Origin: Candidatus Caenarcanales bacterium
Lineage (GTDB): Bacteria > Cyanobacteriota > Vampirovibrionia > LMEP-6097
NCBI GenBank assembly: GCA_022447685.1
Contig: JAKVAO010000089.1
Coordinates: 1 to 8,860 of the forward strand
Direction of reading: 5' to 3'
DNA: 8,860 nucleotides
The translations under genes and the position numbers were made by a program. The notes under the pieces are model-generated. The model was not told where the DNA came from. It was given only the letters and a program-made list of their open reading frames with translations, and did not search any database. Shown here piece by piece: positions 1 through 5,707 of the stretch. Position 1 is the first letter of the stretch. Each line of letters begins with the position of its first letter.

Positions 1-22
1 GATGAAGTTCTATTATTACTAA

Positions 23-2644
23 AAAAGACTGGGTAATTATGCCGCAACTGACCGGGTAATTAAGGGGAAAATATGCAGTGGTTCAGCGTGGTTTGATCAT
101 AATGGTCAAGGTCCATGGGAATTAGATACTTCTAAAGGTTGGTTTGAAGCTAAGCATAAAGGTAATAATGGGCGTTTAATTAATGTTTTCCGAGATAACT
201 ATATACTTAAGGGCTCACAGGATTTCAGTTTAGATCTCGCGAACACTGATGGAGATTACTTTAGTATTAAAATCTTTGGAGTTAATGGTCTATATACAGC
301 AAATGTCTGGAGTGATACTCTATTGGCTTTAGAGGAGGCTCCTAACCCTATAAGTTTTGATGTTCTTTTAGATACTGGTAATATTGGTTCTTCAAATTCA
401 CATAACTGGAAAACCCTGAAATGGGAAGATCTTAACTTTGGAGAGGGATATGAATCTATTGTGATTTTGATTAAGACCTCAGATGTTAAGGGTAATGACT
501 TCCAAGCTTTTGATAATGTATTCTTAGGAAACTTAAATGCTGAAAATACTCCAGTACTTGAAATTAATACAGCTCCAATAGCAACAAGTGACAGTATAAG
601 TATACAAGAAGGCAATACTGCAAAAATTAATGTGCTTGAAAATGATTCAGACCCTGAAAATGATGTATTAACTGTAATAAATTTAGGTCCTGCTAATCAC
701 GGTATCATATCAATTAATTCTGACGATACCATAAACTATACACCTGATGTTGATTTTACAGGAAATGATATGTTTACTTATACTATAAGTGATGGTGAAT
801 TTAGTGTAACGGGAATGGTTACTGTGAAAGTAAATGCTAAAGTAGTTGAACCACCCATTAATCAAGAAGAACCTACTGTCTTACTAATTTTAATAGATAG
901 TATCTTAAATCTTGAACTAAGAGGCATTAATTCTGGTGATGTAATAAATTTATCTGAAGCTAATAAGCTTACAATAAAAGCTGTACCATCTGAGAGTGTA
1001 GCACAAGTTCAATTTAAATTAGATGGACCTATATCTATTACTCAAACAGAAAGGAATGCTCCATATGCATTAGCTGGAGATAATGCTGGAAATTATAAGA
1101 GTATAAATTTTGTGCCAGGTTCATATCAATTAGAGACGGTACTTTATAATAGCTCGAATACTATTGAAGGTTCGGTTACAACTACATTTACCATTGTTGA
1201 AAAGGAACCTATCGTTCCTGTAAATATCACCCCTGTAGCAAATCCTGATACTATAAGTTTAGATCAAGATAGTTCTGTAACAATTGATGTTCTAGTAAAT
1301 GATACAGATGCAGACGGTGATAGTTTATCAATCTCAAGCATAGGATCAGCAGGGAATGGAGCCGTGATTATAAATGATAACAACACGGTTACTTATACAC
1401 CAAATACTGGTTACTATGGAGCTGACTCTTTTAACTATGTAGTCAGTGATGGTACTGACTCTGCTACAGGAACTGTTGCAGTAACTATAAATGAAGTTAT
1501 GATTGATGAAATTCCATCAGAAGTTATAAGTATATTAAAAATAAATGTAGGCGGTTCAAAATATATTGATAATTTAGGGAATACTTGGATTGCAGATGAA
1601 TTCTTCAATTCAGGTCGTAAATATACTAATAGTAAGCTTGAGATTAATCAAACTAATGATGATAATCTTTACCAATCAGAAAGGTTTGCTCCTAATTTAG
1701 GTTATAGTATCCCTGTTGAAAATGGAAATTATCAGGTTAAATTACACTTTGCTGAAATATATTTTGATAATCTAAATCAAAGAGTTTTTGATATATCTTT
1801 AGAATCAAATTTAGTTGAAGCAGATTTAGACTTAGTCCTGGCAACTGGTGCTAAAGCTGAAGCACTTGTGCTTAGTTATGAAGATATCAGTGTCAATGAT
1901 TCTGAATTAAATATAGATATGTTGGCTTCAATAAATAACGCAAAGTTATCAGCAATTGAAATTCTTTCATCTGACAATAATACAGAAGAACCTATCGGTG
2001 AGCCAGTAATTCCAGTAAACTCAGTACCTGTCGTAAATCCTGATACTGCAAGTTTAGATCAAGATAGTTCTGTAACAATTGATGTTCTAGTCAATGATAT
2101 AGATGCAGACGGTGATAGTTTATCAATCTCAAGCATAGGATCAGCAGTTAATGGAACCGTGATTATAAATGATGACAACACGATTACTTATACACCAAAT
2201 ACTGATTACCATGGAACTGACTCCTTTAACTATGTAGTTAGTGATTCTATGGATACTTCTACGGGAACTGTTAATATAAAAGTGAATGAAGTAGTCGTTG
2301 TAGATGATAGTTCAAATATATCTTTAGTATTAATTGACAGCAACTCTAATACTCAACTAAGAATGATCAATTCTGGTGATCAAGTCAGTTTATCTGAAGG
2401 GGCAGGGCTTAATATGAAAGCTATTCCATCTGAAACAGTAGCTCAAGTTCAGTTTAAGTTAAATGGACCTACCTCGCTAAGCAGAACTGAAAAAATGGCT
2501 CCTTATGCTTTAGCAGGAGATATAGGTGGTAATTACAATAGCGTTAATCTAGCACCTGGCTTATATGGGCTAGAGATCATTCTTTATAGTAATCCTAGTA
2601 CTGTGATAGATTCGACTGTAATTGAGTTTACTGTTGTTCCGTAA
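23..2644 (+). CDS. Modular surface/adhesin-like protein with Big_9 and malectin domains (5' end missing or disrupted)
   Basis: The frame is open from 23 to the TAA at 2642-2644 (873 codons). Its first ATG/GTG/TTG-type start is a TTG at 323, but the 100 codons before it read as good protein (for example SGSAWFDHNGQGPWELD) that continues the first domain, so 323 is not the true start. No signal peptide is visible. Modules by nucleotide: about 80-535, beta-rich and jelly-roll-like, ending QAFDNVFLG; 566-840, cadherin-like Ig of Big_9 type (VLENDSDPENDVLTV, YTP, FTYTISDG); 870-1200, sandwich module with the hallmark APYALAGD; 1219-1497, Big_9; 1529-1973, malectin (KINVGG, LYQSERF, VKLHFAEIYFDN, RVFDI); 2014-2290, Big_9; 2315-2641, second APYALAGD module. 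Malectin domains bind di-glucose-type glycans and Big_9 repeats form extracellular stalks, so a secreted glycan-binding adhesin is inferred. No C-terminal anchor or sorting signal is seen. Domain calls are secure; the function and 5' end are not. Confidence 0.78.
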   Translation, partial: KRLGNYAATDRVIKGKICSGSAWFDHNGQGPWELDTSKGWFEAKHKGNNGRLINVFRDNYILKGSQDFSLDLANTDGDYFSIKIFGVNGLYTANVWSDTLLALEEAPNPISFDVLLDTGNIGSSNSHNWKTLKWEDLNFGEGYESIVILIKTSDVKGNDFQAFDNVFLGNLNAENTPVLEINTAPIATSDSISIQEGNTAKINVLENDSDPENDVLTVINLGPANHGIISINSDDTINYTPDVDFTGNDMFTYTISDGEFSVTGMVTVKVNAKVVEPPINQEEPTVLLILIDSILNLELRGINSGDVINLSEANKLTIKAVPSESVAQVQFKLDGPISITQTERNAPYALAGDNAGNYKSINFVPGSYQLETVLYNSSNTIEGSVTTTFTIVEKEPIVPVNITPVANPDTISLDQDSSVTIDVLVNDTDADGDSLSISSIGSAGNGAVIINDNNTVTYTPNTGYYGADSFNYVVSDGTDSATGTVAVTINEVMIDEIPSEVISILKINVGGSKYIDNLGNTWIADEFFNSGRKYTNSKLEINQTNDDNLYQSERFAPNLGYSIPVENGNYQVKLHFAEIYFDNLNQRVFDISLESNLVEADLDLVLATGAKAEALVLSYEDISVNDSELNIDMLASINNAKLSAIEILSSDNNTEEPIGEPVIPVNSVPVVNPDTASLDQDSSVTIDVLVNDIDADGDSLSISSIGSAVNGTVIINDDNTITYTPNTDYHGTDSFNYVVSDSMDTSTGTVNIKVNEVVVVDDSSNISLVLIDSNSNTQLRMINSGDQVSLSEGAGLNMKAIPSETVAQVQFKLNGPTSLSRTEKMAPYALAGDIGGNYNSVNLAPGLYGLEIILYSNPSTVIDSTVIEFTVVP
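27..64 (+). repeat. Imperfect direct repeat at the broken 5' end
   Basis: GACTGGGTAATTATG at 27-41 and GACCGGGTAATTAAG at 50-64 match at 13 of 15 bases with a 23-nt period. The period is not a multiple of three, so the two copies sit in different frames. The repeat lies directly beside the stop codon (20-22) and the A6 run (21-26) where the open frame of the surface protein is lost. Confidence 0.6.
566..840 (+). other. Big_9/cadherin-like Ig domain, copy 1
   Basis: This part of the surface protein starts NTAPIATSDS and contains VLENDSDPENDVLTV, NYTPDVDFTGNDMFTYTISDG and ends VTVKVNA. This is the standard signature of the cadherin-like tandem Ig repeats found in bacterial surface proteins, including the acidic Asn/Asp turn that often binds calcium. 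It is more diverged from the other two copies than they are from each other. Confidence 0.8.
1241..1498 (+). repeat. Intragenic repeat A, copy 1 (Big_9 domain)
   Basis: These 258 bases pair with 2036-2293 at an offset of exactly 795 nt, which is in frame. By hand alignment I count about 31 mismatches (roughly 88% identity), with about 14 in the first 210 bases. One run starting near 1305 is almost unbroken across GATGCAGACGGTGATAG and beyond. This similarity at DNA level points to recent duplication or gene conversion. Confidence 0.9.
1529..1973 (+). other. Malectin domain
   Basis: The segment reads ILKINVGGSKYIDNLGNTW, then LYQSERF, VKLHFAEIYFDNLNQRVFDI and finally LNIDMLASINNAKLSAIEI. These are the conserved blocks of the malectin fold (Pfam malectin family). 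Family members bind maltose-like or other glucose-containing glycans. It is the only clear carbohydrate-binding domain in this protein that I can name with confidence. Confidence 0.85.
2036..2293 (+). repeat. Intragenic repeat A, copy 2 (Big_9 domain)
   Basis: Second copy of the 1241-1498 repeat, encoding a third Big_9 domain downstream of the malectin domain. Copy 1 leads into malectin and this copy leads into an APYALAGD module. The same stalk cassette is therefore joined to different ligand modules. The two copies diverge mainly at their 3' ends, after about position 2246. Confidence 0.9.
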
Positions 2645-2676
2645 ATAATAGAAGAGTAACTTTATAAACCATTAGA

Positions 2677-2685
2677 TGCAATAAT
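2677..2685 (+). promoter_or_regulatory. Half-site TGCAATAAT just before the LysR start
   Basis: TGCAATAAT lies 6 nt before the GTG start of the regulator gene. It is identical to nine bases of each TTGCAATAAT element upstream of the dehydrogenase gene. This is compatible with autoregulation, but a single 9-mer in AT-rich DNA can arise by chance. Confidence 0.35.
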
Positions 2686-2691
2686 ATATCT

Positions 2692-3585
2692 GTGGACATA
2701 GAAGAGATTAGATTTTTTATCGACCTAGTCGATAGTAACAGCTTCACGGATACTGCTGAAAAAAGCAATGTCTCAACTTCTACTATCTCTCGCGCTATAA
2801 ATCAATTAGAAGCAGAGTTTCAAGTCAAACTAGTTCAAAGAACCACAAGAAAAGTGTCAATCACAGATGAAGGGATTCAATTCTATTCTAGGATGAAACT
2901 CATCATAGATGAGATTGACACAGTTAAAGATGACTTAGTAAATCAGCAAGACGAACCAAGTGGCACTCTAAGACTTACATGTCCAGTTTCATTTGGACTT
3001 GAGATCATGCCTAGAGCAATTGCTAAATTCAAAAAACAATACCCACAAGTAAACATAGAACTAATAGCTTCAGATCAAAGATTAGATCTAGTTTTTAATA
3101 AAATTGATCTTGCCATTCGTTTCGGCAAGCTAGAAGACTCGACTATGATCACTAAAAGACTCACAAAGTTAAACTATACTTTAGTCGCCTCGCGTAAGTA
3201 TCTTAGGAATAACCCACAAGTCAAAAGACCACAAGACATTAACAAGCATAATTGTATAAACTATCTTCTACCTAAAATAAAAAACAATTGGTACTTTAAA
3301 AATATATCTACCCAAAAAGAGCAAGAGATTGAACTTAAAGCCCAGCTCAAGATTTCCAATCCCATGATTATCAAAGAGCTTGCACTCAAACATCAAGGAC
3401 TAGCAGTCATTGCAGATATTTTAATTAGAAAAGAATTGAAACGCGGCTCACTAGTAAGCTTACTTAATAATTATGAAGTCAGCCCAAGTGACTTTGACAA
3501 TAATATTTGGCTACTGTATCCATCTAAACAGTTTATCCCAACTAGAGTTCGGAAATTTACAGAAACACTAGAGTCTTTTGTTTAA
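2692..3585 (+). CDS. LysR-type transcriptional regulator
   Basis: The protein has 297 residues, the usual LysR length. The N-terminal winged helix-turn-helix covers residues 1-60 (IRFFIDLVDSNSFTDTAEK, then STSTISRAINQLEAEF, and LVQRTTRKVSITDEG). The linker helix lies near 65-88. From SGTLRLTCPVSFG (about residue 90) to the end is the periplasmic-binding-protein-like effector domain, most like the CrgA/DmlR subgroup (IDLAIRFGKL motif). The start is GTG at 2692, chosen because residues 1-8 (MDIEEIRF) match where LysR proteins begin; there is no clear Shine-Dalgarno. It begins 47 nt after the surface-protein stop with no terminator between. It is codirectional with the dehydrogenase gene downstream, which it may control. 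The effector is unknown. Confidence 0.93.
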   Translation: MDIEEIRFFIDLVDSNSFTDTAEKSNVSTSTISRAINQLEAEFQVKLVQRTTRKVSITDEGIQFYSRMKLIIDEIDTVKDDLVNQQDEPSGTLRLTCPVSFGLEIMPRAIAKFKKQYPQVNIELIASDQRLDLVFNKIDLAIRFGKLEDSTMITKRLTKLNYTLVASRKYLRNNPQVKRPQDINKHNCINYLLPKIKNNWYFKNISTQKEQEIELKAQLKISNPMIIKELALKHQGLAVIADILIRKELKRGSLVSLLNNYEVSPSDFDNNIWLLYPSKQFIPTRVRKFTETLESFV

Positions 3586-3629
3586 GGTGATTTCATTTAG
3601 AGTAATTTTACGATATATTGCGGTATTTA

Positions 3630-3652
3630 ATTATTGCAAAAATTGCAATAAT
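3630..3652 (+). promoter_or_regulatory. Perfect palindromic operator candidate between lysR and SDR genes
   Basis: Arms ATTATTGCAA (3630-3639) and TTGCAATAAT (3643-3652) form a perfect 10-bp inverted repeat around AAA. The interior fits the T-N11-A layout of LysR binding boxes. It overlaps a plausible -35 (TTGCAA, 3634-3639 or 3643-3648), with -10 candidates TAAAAT at 3659-3664 (19-nt spacing) or AGATAT at 3666-3671 (17-nt spacing). The adjacent LysR protein is the obvious candidate binder. That is inference; the symmetry is directly visible. Confidence 0.6.
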
Positions 3653-3682
3653 CTTTTCTAAAATTAGATATTTTTCTTAAAC

Positions 3683-3692
3683 TTGCAATAAT
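3683..3692 (+). promoter_or_regulatory. Third TTGCAATAAT half-site before the SDR start
   Basis: This is an exact copy of the right arm of the palindrome at 3643-3652, 40 nt further downstream and ending 7 nt before the GTG at 3700. It would fall downstream of either proposed transcription start. A protein bound at both sites could block or gate transcription. Confidence 0.45.
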
Positions 3693-3699
3693 TTACAAT

Positions 3700-4476
3700 G
3701 TGATTATTATGAATATGACTAAAACAGCAATAATCACAGGAGCGAGCAGAGGCATTGGCAGAGCTACAGCGCTAGAATTGAGCAAAGAAGGCTATCAGGT
3801 TAGCCTAGCTGCTAGAAATAAAAATCAACTAAAAGAACTTTGTGATGAAATTAATAAACAAGGTGGCAAAGCCATCTACAGAGCTTGCGACCTCAGCTCA
3901 TATAAAGAAGTCGAGGAATTCATAAATTTCACCAAAAGTAAATTCAACTCAATTGACGCTGTAGTCAACAATGCAGGCTTAATAGATCCAATATCTAGAA
4001 TTTCAGACAGTGATCCAGAAGCTTGGTCTAAGGTTATAGACCTAAATTTGAAAACTCCATACTATATGGCAAAAGCTTCACTGCCCACCATGTTAAAACA
4101 AGGTGGCGGAACCATTATAAATATGAGCTCAGGGGCTGCCAGGAGTGCGCTGGAGGGCTGGAGTCATTACTGCACGAGTAAAGCTGCATTGCATTCACTA
4201 ACTCGCTGTATACACAAAGAATACGGCGAATTAGGAATAAGAGTTCTAGGGCTAAGTCCAGGCACTGTTGCGACAGATATGATGAAATCGATCAAAGACT
4301 CTGGCATCAATCCTGTTAGCAAAATCAACTGGGAAACTCATTTGGATCCATCTTCTGTAGCTAAAGCTATTGCATACCTCTGCACAGAAGAGAGTAATGA
4401 TTTTCTCGGAGAAGATTTTTCTTTGAAGACTAATGAAGGCAGAGCCAGGGTTGGCTTAGCACCAATAAAAGCTTAA
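3700..4476 (+). CDS. Short-chain dehydrogenase/reductase (classical SDR)
   Basis: A classical SDR of about 255 residues and normal length. Counting from the GTG at 3700: cofactor motif TGASRGIG at 13-20; Arg39 after beta-2, suggesting NADP(H); DL at 64-65; NNAG at 90-93; and the catalytic set Asn116, Ser144, Tyr157, Lys161 (YCTSK). SPGTVATDM follows the active site, as in the family. It should act as a cytosolic NAD(P)-dependent oxidoreductase on an alcohol or carbonyl; the substrate cannot be told. Three starts compete: GTG 3700, ATG 3709 and ATG 3715. The last gives MTKTAIITGAS, the most usual SDR beginning, so 3715 may be the true start. No clear Shine-Dalgarno is seen for any. Position after a LysR gene and beside matching half-sites suggests it is the regulator's target. 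Confidence 0.93.
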   Translation: MIIMNMTKTAIITGASRGIGRATALELSKEGYQVSLAARNKNQLKELCDEINKQGGKAIYRACDLSSYKEVEEFINFTKSKFNSIDAVVNNAGLIDPISRISDSDPEAWSKVIDLNLKTPYYMAKASLPTMLKQGGGTIINMSSGAARSALEGWSHYCTSKAALHSLTRCIHKEYGELGIRVLGLSPGTVATDMMKSIKDSGINPVSKINWETHLDPSSVAKAIAYLCTEESNDFLGEDFSLKTNEGRARVGLAPIKA

Positions 4477-4522
4477 ACCCAAGATCTTAAGCAAGCTCAA
4501 AATACCAAAAATATCACAAGAA

Positions 4523-4549
4523 AAAAGCCCCAGATATTCTGGGGCTTTT
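4523..4549. terminator. Bidirectional rho-independent terminator
   Basis: AAAAGCCCCAGA (4523-4534) and TCTGGGGCTTTT (4538-4549) form a perfect 12-bp stem with a 3-nt loop. The core is GC-rich, with an A run on one side and a T run on the other. It lies between the convergent SDR gene (stop at 4476) and sigma-factor gene (stop at 4584) and would end transcription from both. Confidence 0.95.
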
Positions 4550-4583
4550 AAAATTAATGGTGATTTATATTTACGAGAACTAG

Positions 4584-5558
4584 TTACTGAACCTGACTCA
4601 AATAAGACTCAAGTTTCGCACACTTACTAGGCTCCCTGAGTTTCTTCATAGCTTTGAATTCGATCTGCCTAACTCTCTCTCTAGTAATGTTAAAAACTTT
4701 ACCTACTTGTTCAAGAGTACGAACTTGACCGTCTTCTAGACCATAACGTAATTTAAGAACTTCTGCTTCTCGTGGGAGTAAATCTTTAAGTAGTTCTTGA
4801 ATATGCTCTTTAAGCATTTTCTCAGTACTAACCACATCTGGTTGACACTTAACGTCATCCGCGATGAAGTCAGAAAGTGAACTATCTTCTTCTTTACCTA
4901 GAGGAGTTTCTAAAGAAACCGGAACTTTATTAGCGTTCATGATTTCTTTGAGTTTTTTCATAGAAACACCTAGTGCCCAAGCAAGCTCCATATCTGTAGC
5001 TTTACGCTTAAGTTTCATAGACAGCTGTCTAGAAACACGTTTGTAACGATTGATTGTTTCAACCATGTGAACAGGAACACGAATAGTTCTAGATTTATCA
5101 GCAAGACTTCTGGTGATACCCTGTCTTACCCACCATGTAGCATAAGTACTGAACTTGTATCCTTTCTCATGATCAAACTTCTCAGCAGCTCTAATTAAAC
5201 CAAGATTACCTTCCTGAATAAGATCCAAGAATGATAGTCCTCTATTTAAGTACTTTTTAGCGATACTTACAACCAGCCTTAAGTTCGCTTGTACTAATTT
5301 ACGCTTTGCGTCGTCCCCTGATTTTCCACCCTTAGCAATCTCTCTAGCGAGTTCTATTTCCTGCTCCGCAGTCAATAAAGAGATTCTACCTATTTCTTTT
5401 AGGTACAACTTAATGGAGTCTTCTGCAGCAGTACTTTCAGACCTAGTGGCTTTCGCCGCAGGTTGATTGTTGTCTGACTGTTCGGTTTCCGTCTCTTCTT
5501 CGCCGTCGAATTGCTTCTCTAAAAAATCACTGAGGAAATCCTTACTACCAGTTGACAT
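4584..5558 (-). CDS. rpoD: RNA polymerase primary-type sigma-70 factor
   Basis: A 324-residue sigma factor. An acidic, low-complexity N-terminus (about 1-45, rich in Glu, Asp and Gln) replaces a full region 1.1. Region 1.2 begins near DSIKLYLKEIGRISLLT. Region 2 contains LRLVVSIAKKYLNRGLSFLD, LIQEGNLGLIRAAEKFD and YATWWVRQGITRSLAD, the core-binding and -10-recognition blocks. Region 3 includes IRVPVHMVETINR, and region 4.2 is the helix-turn-helix TLEQVGKVFNITRERVRQIE near 281-300, which reads the -35. It lacks the long insert between regions 1.2 and 2 of proteobacterial RpoD. Start ATG 5556-5558 follows AAGGAG at 5577-5572, a slightly long 13-nt spacing. Group 1 (housekeeping, rpoD/sigA) is likely, but a group 2 paralogue cannot be excluded. 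Confidence 0.92.
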   Translation of the reverse strand: MSTGSKDFLSDFLEKQFDGEEETETEQSDNNQPAAKATRSESTAAEDSIKLYLKEIGRISLLTAEQEIELAREIAKGGKSGDDAKRKLVQANLRLVVSIAKKYLNRGLSFLDLIQEGNLGLIRAAEKFDHEKGYKFSTYATWWVRQGITRSLADKSRTIRVPVHMVETINRYKRVSRQLSMKLKRKATDMELAWALGVSMKKLKEIMNANKVPVSLETPLGKEEDSSLSDFIADDVKCQPDVVSTEKMLKEHIQELLKDLLPREAEVLKLRYGLEDGQVRTLEQVGKVFNITRERVRQIEFKAMKKLREPSKCAKLESYLSQVQ

Positions 5559-5571
5559 ATATTTATTATTG

Positions 5572-5577
5572 CTCCTT
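5572..5577 (-). promoter_or_regulatory. Ribosome binding site of the sigma-factor gene
   Basis: On the minus strand AAGGAG precedes the ATG at 5558 by 13 nt. This is one of only two convincing Shine-Dalgarno sequences in the window, and it supports the chosen start. Confidence 0.7.
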
Positions 5578-5583
5578 TTTCAA

Positions 5584-5641
5584 ATATAGTAAATACACTA
5601 GATATGTGTATTTTTTTTATTTGATGACACTATATCTAGTG
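5584..5641 (-). promoter_or_regulatory. Overlapping inverted repeats in the sigma-factor leader
   Basis: Three inverted repeats interlock. A: AAATACAC 5591-5598 with GTGTATTT 5606-5613 (8 bp, 7-nt loop). B: CACTAGATAT 5596-5605 with ATATCTAGTG 5632-5641 (10 bp, 26-nt loop). C: ATATAGT 5584-5590 with ACTATAT 5629-5635 (7 bp), which encloses A. A and C can form together, while B excludes both. In the mRNA they end 6 nt ahead of the AAGGAG ribosome binding site. This could be an operator for a dimeric protein or a two-state leader; which is not known. Confidence 0.5.
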
Positions 5642-5684
5642 AGTGCCTCTGAAACAACTATAAAATATGCACTATGGAAAAATC

Positions 5685-5707
5685 CTTAATTTTTTTTAAC
5701 AATTAAG
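5685..5707 (-). terminator. Weak AT-rich hairpin at the end of ahcY
   Basis: CTTAATT (5685-5691) and AATTAAG (5701-5707) form a 7-bp stem that includes the ahcY stop codon. On the minus strand GATTTTTCC follows. The stem has only one G-C pair, so at best this is a leaky terminator, and transcription may run on into the sigma-factor gene. Confidence 0.3.

Noticed and set aside
2..22. ATG at 2 as the start of the surface protein
   Set aside because: It reaches the TAA at 20-22 after six codons, so it cannot start the long frame without a frameshift or stop bypass.
256..615. Minus-strand open frame of 119 codons
   Set aside because: It lies inside the surface-protein gene, whose plus-strand frame carries recognisable domains; the antisense product has no family features.
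566..2641. CRISPR-like or tandem non-coding repeat array
   Set aside because: The repeats are long, in frame and encode Ig-like domains; no short regular repeat-spacer pattern exists.
4864..5046. Plus-strand open frame of 60 codons
   Set aside because: It is fully antisense to conserved sigma-factor regions 3 and 4 and is explained by their codon pattern.
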